From NCBI RefSeq assembly GCF_904846645.1, contig NZ_CAJHBO010000014.1, positions 1 through 64,000 on the forward strand: a stretch of 64,000 bases of DNA, in the 5' to 3' direction. Made by a program: the position numbers and the translations under genes. Shown here piece after piece: positions 44,683 to 53,810 of this stretch. Below the pieces are notes generated by a model that was not told the DNA's origin, did no database searches, and was given only the letters and a program-made list of their open reading frames with translations. The DNA comes from Psychrobacter sp. Pi2-1. GTDB lineage: Bacteria > Pseudomonadota > Gammaproteobacteria > Pseudomonadales > Moraxellaceae. Each line of letters begins with the position of its first letter. Within the stretch, counting starts at the first letter, position 1.

Positions 44683-45546
44683 ATGACCCAACACTTTATC
44701 GTTATTGGCAATCCAATCGCCCATAGTAAATCTCCTGAAATTCATGAGCAGTTTGCTGTACAAGCAGGGATTGATATTAGCTATCAGCGTCAGTACTGCC
44801 CTGATGATGCCACCAGTTTTACGGCTGTCGTTGAGGCGTTTTTTTGCGGTGGCGGTTTGGGTGCCAATGTGACAGTTCCTTTTAAACAAGTGGCTTATGA
44901 CTGCTGCGCGGCGCGTGGTGGTTTATCAGAACATGCCAAGACGGCAGGTGCGGTCAATACGTTACTGTTGAACAAAGCACTATTAGAAAGCGGCGTGCCA
45001 ATCACTGAAGCACTCTATGGTGATAACACGGATGGGCAGGGACTTATCAATCACATTATGAGTATGGACTGGCCGCTGACCGATGCTCGTGTGGCGCTAA
45101 TAGGTGCAGGCGGTGCCGCTCGTGGCGTAATACTGCCATTATTTGAAGCGGGTATTGGCTCTCTCACGATTGCCAATCGCACCGTGTCTAAGGCAGCCGA
45201 TTTGGTAAATGAGCTCAGTGCGGCCAGCTCAGTGATCGATGAACAACATATCGAGGTTTGCGCGACCAATGAACTCAGTGGCGCTTTTGACATTATCATT
45301 AATGCCACCTCTATCGGTCTATCAGGTGATACATTACCGCTAGATGATGCTCTAAACTGTCAATACGCTTATGACATGATGTATGGACGTCCGCTACCGT
45401 TCTTGCAGCACTTTGCCGCTCGCGGCGCACAGACCTCTGAAGGCTACGGTATGCTTATCGGTCAAGCTGCTTTAAGCTTTGAGCGTTGGACTGGGCATAC
45501 TATCGATGTCGCACAAGCGACAACAACGTTAAATAAAGACCGTTAA
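44683..45546 (+). CDS. aroE: Shikimate dehydrogenase AroE
   Basis: 287 residues. IGNPIAHSKSPEIH binds shikimate; NVTVPFKQ (catalytic Lys68), GDNTDGQG (Asp117) and GAGGAARG (NADP loop, 141-148) followed by IANRT, all canonical. Reduces 3-dehydroshikimate in aromatic amino-acid synthesis. Convergent with the FUSC gene; no strong terminator between them. Confidence 0.96.
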   Translation: MTQHFIVIGNPIAHSKSPEIHEQFAVQAGIDISYQRQYCPDDATSFTAVVEAFFCGGGLGANVTVPFKQVAYDCCAARGGLSEHAKTAGAVNTLLLNKALLESGVPITEALYGDNTDGQGLINHIMSMDWPLTDARVALIGAGGAARGVILPLFEAGIGSLTIANRTVSKAADLVNELSAASSVIDEQHIEVCATNELSGAFDIIINATSIGLSGDTLPLDDALNCQYAYDMMYGRPLPFLQHFAARGAQTSEGYGMLIGQAALSFERWTGHTIDVAQATTTLNKDR

Positions 45547-45576
45547 TCAAAGAAAAATCTTTGCAGAGCTATGCTA

Positions 45577-46698
45577 TTAGCTAAAACGTAATAACAGCCA
45601 ATTTTCAAAACGGCGCAGCGGTACACGCAATCGTGTAGAGTGTATCGCCAGCCCACCGCTCAATCCAATCATGCAACCGAGTGCCGTATCAATCATACGC
45701 GCTTGAATAACCTCCCCAACGACTGGAGACACTGACATCGTACTACCATACTCAGCGATAAATATCGTCAGCGGCGTGATAAATATCACCGCCAGTCCAT
45801 AATGCCGATCGACAAATGACTCAATCAAAAACATCATACATAGTATCGCGATAGCGATGCCCCATCCTGATAGTCCCCAAGACAGCATCCAGCCTGCTAC
45901 GCCCATGCCAGCTAATGTACCTAACAACCGATGCAACTGTTTGATCCACATGGTCCGTAGCTGCATACCTTGGATGATAATAAAGCAGCTCATCGCTGCC
46001 CAATAGGGATAAGGCAGCTCTAACAGAACGGCAACGACCAACGCCAAACTAACGAAACTTACCACGATAAGACTATCGCTAATCATATCAGGCTGATAAT
46101 CATAGACAGGTACGGAAGCAATAGGTCGCGTCGCCAATAAGAACAAACTATAGAGTAGCGCTAGCAACATCGAGGAGCCACTACCCAATATCACAAGCCC
46201 TATCGCTGAGAGCAGTTGATCGATCGGGACAGGGATAAATAGCGCAATCGCACCCGCCATCAATACAAACAATCCCGCTGGTGGTGGTTGTCGATAGTAG
46301 CGACCTAACATCACCACGCTAATCCCAATCAGCATAAACACAGGTAGCCGCAGCACTGGCAGTAGCTGCGCGATCAGACCCAATGCAAAGCTCATTATCA
46401 TCGCAAATCCCCAAGCCATGACCGTCACTAGCCGATGTGGTAGCCCGCCTACAAACGGTAGGTTTAGAATAATCATTGAGCCTAGCGAGGCTTTGATACC
46501 TGAAGACAAGTCACCAAAATAAGCTCCTACAAACACTGGAAAGCTAATCGCAATCGCCGCGATAATTGGCATATGCCATGGTCGGTGACTACGATTGATT
46601 GTCAGTAAATGACTTAGCTCACCATCGATTAACCACTTGATACTAGCTAATAGTGTGCCCAACCAAGAGGCTCGCTGTTGCTTTTTTGAGGTGCTCAT
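45577..46698 (-). CDS. FUSC-family inner-membrane protein
   Basis: 373 residues with about ten hydrophobic helices in two groups and a short hydrophilic link (about residues 190-215). Pattern and segments such as WAAMSCFIIIQGMQLRTM and LHRLLGTLAGMGVAGWML match the FUSC/aromatic-acid exporter family, here lacking the large cytoplasmic domain of longer members. Probably exports small organic acids; substrate unknown. Confidence 0.75.
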   Translation of the reverse strand: MSTSKKQQRASWLGTLLASIKWLIDGELSHLLTINRSHRPWHMPIIAAIAISFPVFVGAYFGDLSSGIKASLGSMIILNLPFVGGLPHRLVTVMAWGFAMIMSFALGLIAQLLPVLRLPVFMLIGISVVMLGRYYRQPPPAGLFVLMAGAIALFIPVPIDQLLSAIGLVILGSGSSMLLALLYSLFLLATRPIASVPVYDYQPDMISDSLIVVSFVSLALVVAVLLELPYPYWAAMSCFIIIQGMQLRTMWIKQLHRLLGTLAGMGVAGWMLSWGLSGWGIAIAILCMMFLIESFVDRHYGLAVIFITPLTIFIAEYGSTMSVSPVVGEVIQARMIDTALGCMIGLSGGLAIHSTRLRVPLRRFENWLLLRFS

Positions 46699-47080
46699 AA
46701 ATGGCTTTTCCTATTTGATAAGTCCATTTGTCTTTGAATTTAGATGAGTCTACATAGCCCTTTATAGAATATTTTCAAGCGAAGATACAATTCACCTATA
46801 CAAACTAAAATGAATTAATAACATAATTAATCATGAATAATAGTTATTAGTTGTATATTTGTCGCTGTAGAAGATTTATAATCATATCAACGCCATAACA
46901 GCTGACCGCCACTAAAGGCGTTCTAATAATTAATACACTGGAAAGCTGTCCACTAACAACTCACTTGATGACTAATATAACGTCTAGCTCATCCAAAATA
47001 AGTAAATATCGCTTACATAAGTTGTGACTCAAATATTGCGCCATAAGTCTATGATAGCGAACTAACCAAAGAGAGCGATT
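46699..47080. other. 382-bp divergent spacer
   Basis: AT-rich spacer between the FUSC gene and the acyl-CoA dehydrogenase gene, which are divergent, so promoters for both must lie here. An AGAGAG ribosome-binding site precedes 47081. No ORF, RNA gene or clear operator is recognised. Confidence 0.4.
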
Positions 47081-48901
47081 ATGTTAACTTACAAAGCCCC
47101 CTTACGTGATATCAAATTTTTGATTAATGATGTATTTGACTATCAGACGCATTATAAAAGCTTAGACAACGGCGAAAACGCTGATCCTGAAACTGTAGAC
47201 ATGATTCTACAAGGTATGGCTGATTTTGCTGAAAACGTCATTGCCCCACTCTATCAATCAGGTGGTGAAGAAGGCTGTCATTTTGAAGATGGCGTCGTGA
47301 CCACACCAAAAGGCTTCAAAGAGGCTTATGACCAGTTTGTAGAAGGCGGCTGGCAAGGTATTTCATACCCTGAAGAATTCGGTGGTATGAATCTGCCAAC
47401 GTCAATCAACCTTATCAAATCTGAGATGATCGGTACTGCTAACTGGTCATGGTCAATGTATCCTGGTCTATCAACAGGTTGTATCAACACGCTGCTTCAG
47501 TACGGTACTGACGAGCAAAAAGCACTGTATTTACCTAAGTTGGTCGAAGGCTCATGGGCAGGTACCATGTGTCTGACTGAACCACAGTGTGGTACGGATT
47601 TGGGTCAAGTTAAATCGAAAGCCATTCCACAAGATGACGGCACCTATAAAATCAGCGGTACCAAAATCTTTATCTCAAGCGGTGAGCATGACTTAACAGA
47701 TAATATCGTTCATATCGTTCTAGCACGTCTACCAAATGCACCAGAAGGCACGCGCGGTATTTCACTATTTATCGTACCTAAGTTCACGCCGAACGCTGAA
47801 GGTGAAGCTGGCGAGCGCAATGCCGTTGTTTGTGGTTCAATTGAGCACAAAATGGGCATTAGCGCATCTTCGACGTGTGTATTGAACTTTGATGGCGCAG
47901 TCGGCTACCTAATCGGCGAACCGCATAAAGGCCTAAAAGCCATGTTTACTTTTATGAATACGGCTCGTATCGGTACTGGTATTCAAGGTCTAGCTCATAC
48001 TGAGCTTTCTTTCCAGAATGCACTACCATATGCTAAAGAGCGTCGTTCTATGCGTACGCTATCTGGTACTAAAGATCCTGAAAAAGTAGCTGATGCTATC
48101 ATCCATCATGCCGACGTACGCCGTATGCTACTGACGCAAAAAGCCTTTGCTGAAGGCGGTCGCTCAATGATTTATCATTCAGCACGTTATGCCGATAAAA
48201 TGGCACAAGGTATTATCAATGGCGATGATGAAGAGTTCGAAAAGTGGGACGACAAATTGGGCTTCTATACGCCAATTCTAAAAGGCTTCTTAACCGAGCT
48301 AGGCATCGAAGCTGCTAAACACGGTCAGCAAGTCTATGGCGGTCATGGCTACATCAAAGAATGGGGCATGGAGATGATCGCTCGTGATGCTCGTATTGCG
48401 ACGATGTACGAAGGCACCACTGGCGTACAAGCACTTGATCTACTAGGTCGTAAGGTTATCCTACAGTCTAAAGGTAAGATTATCCGTGACTACACGTCAA
48501 ACATCATGAAATGGTGTGGCGAGTACGCACTCGATAAAGAAATGCGTAAATTCGTTTGGGCATTGACCAAGCTATGTGCTGAGTGGAACACCTTGACGGT
48601 ACGCTTGATGCTGATGGCACGTAAAGATCGTGAAATCATCTCAGCAGCGTCAGAGGATTTCCTAATGTACTCAGGCTACGTGATGATGGGTTACCACTGG
48701 GCGCGTATGGCAGCGGTCGCTTATGAAAAGTTAGAAAAGGGTGGCACAGAAGCACCAGAATTCTACAAAGCAAAAATTCAGACTGCTGAATTCTACTTTG
48801 ATAAGTTGCTACCACGCACGTCTGGTCACGCAGAAGCGATGGTTGCACCAAGCGAAAGCATGACATCAATGGAAATCGATCACTTTGCTTTCTTAGATTA
48901 A
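47081..48901 (+). CDS. Acyl-CoA dehydrogenase, large DmdC/FadE-like type
   Basis: 606 residues. MCLTEPQCGTDLGQVKS (FAD/substrate loop), ISGTKIFISSGEHD, and MYEGTTGVQALDLLGRK with the catalytic Glu of this subfamily; an extra C-terminal domain of about 130 residues is present as in 3-methylmercaptopropionyl-CoA dehydrogenase-like proteins. FAD enzyme that makes the 2,3-double bond in acyl-CoA. Codon use and GC are core-like. Single-gene unit with its own terminator. Exact substrate unknown. Confidence 0.9.
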   Translation: MLTYKAPLRDIKFLINDVFDYQTHYKSLDNGENADPETVDMILQGMADFAENVIAPLYQSGGEEGCHFEDGVVTTPKGFKEAYDQFVEGGWQGISYPEEFGGMNLPTSINLIKSEMIGTANWSWSMYPGLSTGCINTLLQYGTDEQKALYLPKLVEGSWAGTMCLTEPQCGTDLGQVKSKAIPQDDGTYKISGTKIFISSGEHDLTDNIVHIVLARLPNAPEGTRGISLFIVPKFTPNAEGEAGERNAVVCGSIEHKMGISASSTCVLNFDGAVGYLIGEPHKGLKAMFTFMNTARIGTGIQGLAHTELSFQNALPYAKERRSMRTLSGTKDPEKVADAIIHHADVRRMLLTQKAFAEGGRSMIYHSARYADKMAQGIINGDDEEFEKWDDKLGFYTPILKGFLTELGIEAAKHGQQVYGGHGYIKEWGMEMIARDARIATMYEGTTGVQALDLLGRKVILQSKGKIIRDYTSNIMKWCGEYALDKEMRKFVWALTKLCAEWNTLTVRLMLMARKDREIISAASEDFLMYSGYVMMGYHWARMAAVAYEKLEKGGTEAPEFYKAKIQTAEFYFDKLLPRTSGHAEAMVAPSESMTSMEIDHFAFLD

Positions 48902-48930
48902 AATTGACTAATACAGCATCGATAATCAAT

Positions 48931-48960
48931 AAAAAGCGCCTATCATTTAGGCGCTTTTTT
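48931..48960 (+). terminator. Terminator after acyl-CoA dehydrogenase
   Basis: AAAAAGCGCCTA / TAGGCGCTTTTTT hairpin with a five-base loop, 30 bases after the stop. Confidence 0.9.
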
Positions 48961-49022
48961 ATGCTTAACTGAAAATCTGCTTATACAGAATATAAAGTAA
49001 CGAGCAATTTTAGGAGAAAGCT

Positions 49023-49493
49023 ATGCCAATACCCTATTACAAAGCTGCCGCGTTAGCCACACGCTGTATGCAAACATTGGTAATTAGCACTGTACTAGCA
49101 AGTATCGCTGCAAATAGTGCGATTGCAAAAAATAGCGACACCCCTCTTCATTTTTCGAAAAGTGCTATTAGTAGCGTCATCACTGGTAAATTAAATCCTA
49201 ATGACAATGAACGTTGGTATCGTTTTGACGCTACCAGTGGACAGTATGCCGTGATTAATATTGCCCCACTTGCGGGAACATCTGAGACTGCCAATGTCGG
49301 CGTATTACATATGCCAAATGGTACGCAAGATGGCGGCAAAGGCGGTATTATCTATCAAGGCTACTTACCTGCGACGGGCACATATCGATTGCGTATCGCC
49401 CGCAATCTTATGGCCACTGAAGACAAAGTTGCGGGCTACAAGGTTGAAGTAATGATACTACCAACGTATGCCAGTCAGCTTTTATGCAATTGA
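49023..49493 (+). CDS. Secreted small protein, PPC-like beta domain
   Basis: 156 residues with a signal peptide (about 36 residues, ending SAIA). The mature part is beta-rich: VITGKLNPNDNERWYRFDA, GQYAVINIAPL, GIIYQGYLPATGTYRLRIAR, the pattern of bacterial pre-peptidase C-terminal-like domains. Ribosome-binding site AGGAGAAAG. Periplasmic or secreted; no partner gene adjacent and no precise function. Confidence 0.7.
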   Translation: MPIPYYKAAALATRCMQTLVISTVLASIAANSAIAKNSDTPLHFSKSAISSVITGKLNPNDNERWYRFDATSGQYAVINIAPLAGTSETANVGVLHMPNGTQDGGKGGIIYQGYLPATGTYRLRIARNLMATEDKVAGYKVEVMILPTYASQLLCN

Positions 49494-49603
49494 TTGTCGT
49501 CATTTAAGGTTGGTAACTTTAGCCTGCGAGCAGTCGCTTCTTTAACCAAACAGTTTTTGAGAAGATGGTTTTCAAAATACAGTTTGTAAAAAGGCAGGCG
49601 CTG

Positions 49604-49978
49604 TTAACTACCAAGCATTTTCTTATGATAGACCGCACTAATCTCTTCAACTTCTACACATATCTGCAATGCTGCACGTCCTGACTGCTCTGCGCCTATT
49701 TTTTCCTCGATAGTAGCAACCAGCAGCTCAGCCAACTGGTCACGAGTGGCCATATCACGTCCACTCATCAGCTTTAGGTGAGCATAAATAAATCCATTGG
49801 CTTGTTCATCGTCTTCAACACCTACTAGAAATGAGTTAATAGGTACAATGCGTGCTTTTATATCAGCAGGTTGCTTAAACTGACCACTATCCCATAATAC
49901 TTTGTTTAGCGATTTGAGCAATGATTCTTCGTGAGCGATACTGACGTTTGGTGTTACTTGAATGGTTAAATGTGGCAT
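49604..49978 (-). CDS. 5-carboxymethyl-2-hydroxymuconate isomerase-like protein
   Basis: 124 residues; ATG 49978 (MPHLTIQV) has AAGGA at proper spacing, so the slightly longer start is rejected. Pro1 after Met removal, the tautomerase-type catalytic residue, followed by IQVTPNVSI and a C-terminal ALQICVEVEEISA, match CHMI (HpaF-like). In homoprotocatechuate degradation it isomerises the ring-cleavage product; no other hpa genes are nearby, so the physiological substrate is open. Confidence 0.85.
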   Translation of the reverse strand: MPHLTIQVTPNVSIAHEESLLKSLNKVLWDSGQFKQPADIKARIVPINSFLVGVEDDEQANGFIYAHLKLMSGRDMATRDQLAELLVATIEEKIGAEQSGRAALQICVEVEEISAVYHKKMLGS

Positions 49979-50182
49979 GAGCATGTCCTTAAATGTAGAT
50001 AAAAATAATAGATAAGCTGGCGTATAAGTCTACGCCTTATCGCTATGGTCAATCCACAATAATCTTGCGCTCAAATATCTTCAATACAAGCGAGCCCAGT
50101 ATAGATTACTCATAAATATGCTTAGCGAAATTGTCGACATGTCCATTTTGTACTAGGCAGATTATAGCCACCGTAAAATCTT

Positions 50183-50671
50183 TTATTCATCCGTAATAGC
50201 GTCAAAGCAAGCATCAAGCGTTGCAGCCAACTGTGCAGGCGGCAATTCAATCTCCAGACCGCGGCGACCCCCACTTACATAGACAGTGGCCTGATCTTGA
50301 GCTGTGCTATCTATGACAGTTTTTAGTCGTTTTTTTTGACCCAGTGGACTGACACCGCCCAACACATAGCCCGTACTACGCTCTACTTGTTTGGGGTCGG
50401 CCATCTGTACTTTTTTGCAAGATAGCAACTTGTTAGAAGATAGCGCCTTAGCCATTTTTTTAAAGTTAAGTGTCTTATCGACTGGCAATATCGCCACAGC
50501 CAGTACGCTAGTATCGGTAGTCACGACTAAAGTTTTGAACACCTGTGTCACCGCTACGCCAAGTTTTTCTGCGGCTTCTAAGCCAAATGAAACGGCATTG
50601 CTGTCATGAATATATTCGTGTACTTGGTAATCAAGGTTACGTTTTTTGGCAAGATCGATAGCTGGAGTCAT
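50183..50671 (-). CDS. ybaK: Cys-tRNA(Pro)/Cys-tRNA(Cys) deacylase YbaK
   Basis: 162 residues of the YbaK/EbsC fold. VTQVFKTLVV contains the catalytic Lys46, and GYVLGGVSPLGQKK and VYVSGGRRGLEIEL complete the family signature. Hydrolyses Cys mischarged on tRNA(Pro) and also other aminoacyl-tRNAs, a translation-quality function. Single gene. Confidence 0.93.
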   Translation of the reverse strand: MTPAIDLAKKRNLDYQVHEYIHDSNAVSFGLEAAEKLGVAVTQVFKTLVVTTDTSVLAVAILPVDKTLNFKKMAKALSSNKLLSCKKVQMADPKQVERSTGYVLGGVSPLGQKKRLKTVIDSTAQDQATVYVSGGRRGLEIELPPAQLAATLDACFDAITDE

Positions 50672-50918
50672 AAGTTTTAGGCTTAATAAAGTGAAATTGA
50701 AAAATGGACGCTATATCTATGAATCATCAATGATAAAAATATATTATTACGCTAAATATATGAACTTTCCAATGTTTGAGCATTTTATATAATTTGTCAC
50801 TCACTACAGCGTAACCAAACCGTATTAATATTGGTAGTATATACAGACACTATATATCGCTTTGGTGGCTTTTATGGCATCATAAGCGCAACATATTTGA
50901 CTATTTTTGATACTGATT

Positions 50919-53708
50919 ATGATACCGAAGTTCCTAAAAAAACGGATTTTTAAAGCGCCGGTCGCGACTGACCGTGCGTCTGAAACTGATGGCAATGCAA
51001 TCGCTACTAAGCCTTATTCTAATGCACCGATCAATCAGCTGTATCGTAAGCTGTCAGGTCAGATGCTCGATATCGCCGTAAAACCTAAGCTATTAGGCGA
51101 GCTGCCTGAGTTCGACAATGATGATCAGACGCTAAGGTTTTATGTACTACAGGACTATTCTCGCTCCAACAGTATTCTGATCGACTTGCAAACGCAAGAG
51201 CACAACTTACCGCCTGCACTGGTTGGAGTAAATGATGCCGCCCATAATATTAAAGAAAATGCGGCCATCATATTTTTGAATCACCCAAGTGCCAAAGACA
51301 GTCAGTTGTCTCCTCGACTTTCTCGCTTAGTATCTGCTATATTGCAATATCCAGAGTTAAAGGTGCGTTTAGTGCCCGTATCGATTCTGTGGGGACGCGC
51401 ACCTGAAAAAGAAGATTCGCTATTTAAACTGTTGACTGCTGACAACTGGCAAGACCCTAGCATTACCAAGCAACTATTTAATATCGGGGTTATGGGCCGC
51501 GATACTTTCGTACAGTTTCATCCACCGCAAGACTTACGTACCATTATCAATGATAATCTTAAAGGCGATGTGGAAGGACCAGCTACCTTTGATTCGGTCG
51601 CTACAGATGCACTGAAAGCAAATTTAACCGCGGCGGATTCACTCGATACAGAGTCAACGGCTACCAACAGTGATGCCGCAGCTGACGCTGAGCAGACACC
51701 AAGCTATGCGCTAGTCGCATCAGCTAATAGTAATCGTGAACTGGTTCGTATGTTGCAGCAGCAATTGTCAATTTATTTAGATAAACAGCGCGCTAGCATG
51801 CTCGGCCCAGATCTATCAGATAGACGTAACTTAGTGGATAAACTGGTGTACTCGCCAGCTATTAAGCATGCAATTGAGATGGAAGCGGCCGAAAAGGGGA
51901 CTAGCGTTCGAGAAGCTCGCAGTCAGGCTAGAGGTTATGCTAATGAGATGGTCAATGACTACTCTCATTCTATCATCCGTGGTTTTTATAAATTTCTGAC
52001 ATGGTTATGGACGCAGTTATATGACGGTGTAGAAGTCCATCACTTCGAGCGAGTACGTGACCTTGCGACCGATTATGAGCTGATTTATGTGCCTTGTCAT
52101 CGCAGCCATGTTGACTATCTATTACTGTCTTATGTCATCTACAAGCGCGGTCTGAGTATCCCTTATGTCGCAGCAGGTGACAACTTAGATGTGCCGGTAT
52201 TAGGCCCCCTATTACGCGGTGCCGTCGCTTTTTATATTCGTCGTAGCTTCCGCGGCAACGCGCTGTATACCGCTGTACTGCGCGAATATATGCATACTCT
52301 TATCACGCGCAACACTCCGATTGAATACTTCATCGAAGGTGGTCGCTCACGTTCAGGTCGCTTGCTACCCCCAAAGATGGGTATGCTAGCGATGACCGTC
52401 CATAGTCAGCTACGCCAAACCAATAAGCCTGTGGTATTTATACCGACTTATATTGGTTACGAGCGCATTATGGAAGGCGGCACGTATGTCGGTGAGCTAA
52501 AAGGTAAGCCAAAAGAGTCGGAGTCTTTAATCGGGCTGCTCAAAGTTGGCCGTAAAATTGAACGTATCTTTGGCAATGTGCATTTGAGCTTTGGTACGCC
52601 GTTGCACCTTAGCGAATTTATGACAAAATTCGATGTGCCAGCCAATAGCTTACCATCCGATCGTACTGACTCACCGCTTGATGAAAAAACCAGTGCTATG
52701 GTTGATAACATCGGGGTGAAAGTCATGCAGCATATCAATAAAGCTGCAGTAGTAACCCCTGTCTCGCTGCTGTCATTGGTTCTGCTATCGGCACCGAAAG
52801 CTGCATTGGATGAAAACATCTGCCGTGAGCAAATCGCTTTGTATCAAGGTCTGGCTCAGCAGCTGGTCTATGCAGAGGATACGGTTATCACTGATATGAC
52901 GCCGCAGCAAATCATCGATTATGGTATTAAGCTAAAACTTATTGAGCGTACGCCGCATATCTTGGGCGATATCATTCAGGTCGCAGGTAAGCAAGCAGCA
53001 TTACTTAGCTACTTCCGCAACAACATTTTGCATGTCTTTATCCTGCTGTCGTTCCTGTCTGCGCTAGTCGCACGCAATGGACGTATCAAACGCAGCCGTC
53101 TCGATAGTATCGCTGAGCAGCTATATCCGTTCTTACAAAGTGAGCTATTCTTATATTATCCAGCACACGGCTTAGCCGATACGCTCAATAAGAAAGTTGA
53201 TAATCTGCTGTCTCATGGACTCATCGTTGATTTAGGTGATGATACGCTCAGTGTTCCTGAGTCTAATAGCAAGCACTATCAGCAGCTACAAGTGCTGGCG
53301 ACACCAGTTGGACAAAGTCTTGAGCGTTACTTTATGACGCTTGCTTTACTTGCTCAACAAGGCTCTGGTAATTTGACTGAAAACGAAGTTGTGGACCTGT
53401 GTCACCTACTCGGACAGCGTTTGTCTGTGCTTTATGCAGATGATATTCCTGACTTCTTTGATCGCGCCTTATTTACCAGTTTCATTAGTGCGTTGACTCG
53501 TCTTAACTATCTACAAAAAGACGATGAAACAGGCATACTGACTTTCGACCATCGTATTAACGACATCGCTCATCATGCTAAGTACGTGCTAACGCCTGAT
53601 ATGATGCAAATCTTGCAGCAAGTCGCTAGTTTAGACGAAGAAGAAATCACTCACGCCATTACTGAGATTAGTAATAAAAAGCAGCGTAAATTTGGGCGTA
53701 AGCGTTAG
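50919..53708 (+). CDS. plsB: Glycerol-3-phosphate 1-O-acyltransferase PlsB
   Basis: 929 residues from ATG 50919 (TTG 50907 is also in frame). The acyltransferase blocks are in order: CHRSHVDYLLLSY (HX4D catalysis), FYIRRSFRGN, FIEGGRSRSGR and VFIPTYIGYE. Performs the first acylation in phospholipid synthesis at the inner membrane. Slightly longer than E. coli PlsB (807) owing to inserts such as the Ala/Thr/Asp-rich stretch near 225-260. Convergent with ettA across a shared terminator. Confidence 0.95.
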   Translation: MIPKFLKKRIFKAPVATDRASETDGNAIATKPYSNAPINQLYRKLSGQMLDIAVKPKLLGELPEFDNDDQTLRFYVLQDYSRSNSILIDLQTQEHNLPPALVGVNDAAHNIKENAAIIFLNHPSAKDSQLSPRLSRLVSAILQYPELKVRLVPVSILWGRAPEKEDSLFKLLTADNWQDPSITKQLFNIGVMGRDTFVQFHPPQDLRTIINDNLKGDVEGPATFDSVATDALKANLTAADSLDTESTATNSDAAADAEQTPSYALVASANSNRELVRMLQQQLSIYLDKQRASMLGPDLSDRRNLVDKLVYSPAIKHAIEMEAAEKGTSVREARSQARGYANEMVNDYSHSIIRGFYKFLTWLWTQLYDGVEVHHFERVRDLATDYELIYVPCHRSHVDYLLLSYVIYKRGLSIPYVAAGDNLDVPVLGPLLRGAVAFYIRRSFRGNALYTAVLREYMHTLITRNTPIEYFIEGGRSRSGRLLPPKMGMLAMTVHSQLRQTNKPVVFIPTYIGYERIMEGGTYVGELKGKPKESESLIGLLKVGRKIERIFGNVHLSFGTPLHLSEFMTKFDVPANSLPSDRTDSPLDEKTSAMVDNIGVKVMQHINKAAVVTPVSLLSLVLLSAPKAALDENICREQIALYQGLAQQLVYAEDTVITDMTPQQIIDYGIKLKLIERTPHILGDIIQVAGKQAALLSYFRNNILHVFILLSFLSALVARNGRIKRSRLDSIAEQLYPFLQSELFLYYPAHGLADTLNKKVDNLLSHGLIVDLGDDTLSVPESNSKHYQQLQVLATPVGQSLERYFMTLALLAQQGSGNLTENEVVDLCHLLGQRLSVLYADDIPDFFDRALFTSFISALTRLNYLQKDDETGILTFDHRINDIAHHAKYVLTPDMMQILQQVASLDEEEITHAITEISNKKQRKFGRKR

Positions 53709-53750
53709 TCTTAACAACTACCCATACCCTTTAAGATTTTACGCTAAACA

Positions 53751-53784
53751 AAAAAAGACCGCTAATCATTAGCGGTCTTTTTTT
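53751..53784. terminator. Bidirectional terminator between plsB and ettA
   Basis: AAAAAAGACCGCTAAT / ATTAGCGGTCTTTTTT hairpin with A-run and T-run, serving both convergent genes. Confidence 0.92.
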
Positions 53785-53810
53785 GGATTGAACTATATTA
53801 AGCAGCCGTA

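Noticed and set aside
52457..52819. 120-codon minus-strand ORF within plsB
   Set aside because: Antisense shadow of conserved plsB coding sequence.
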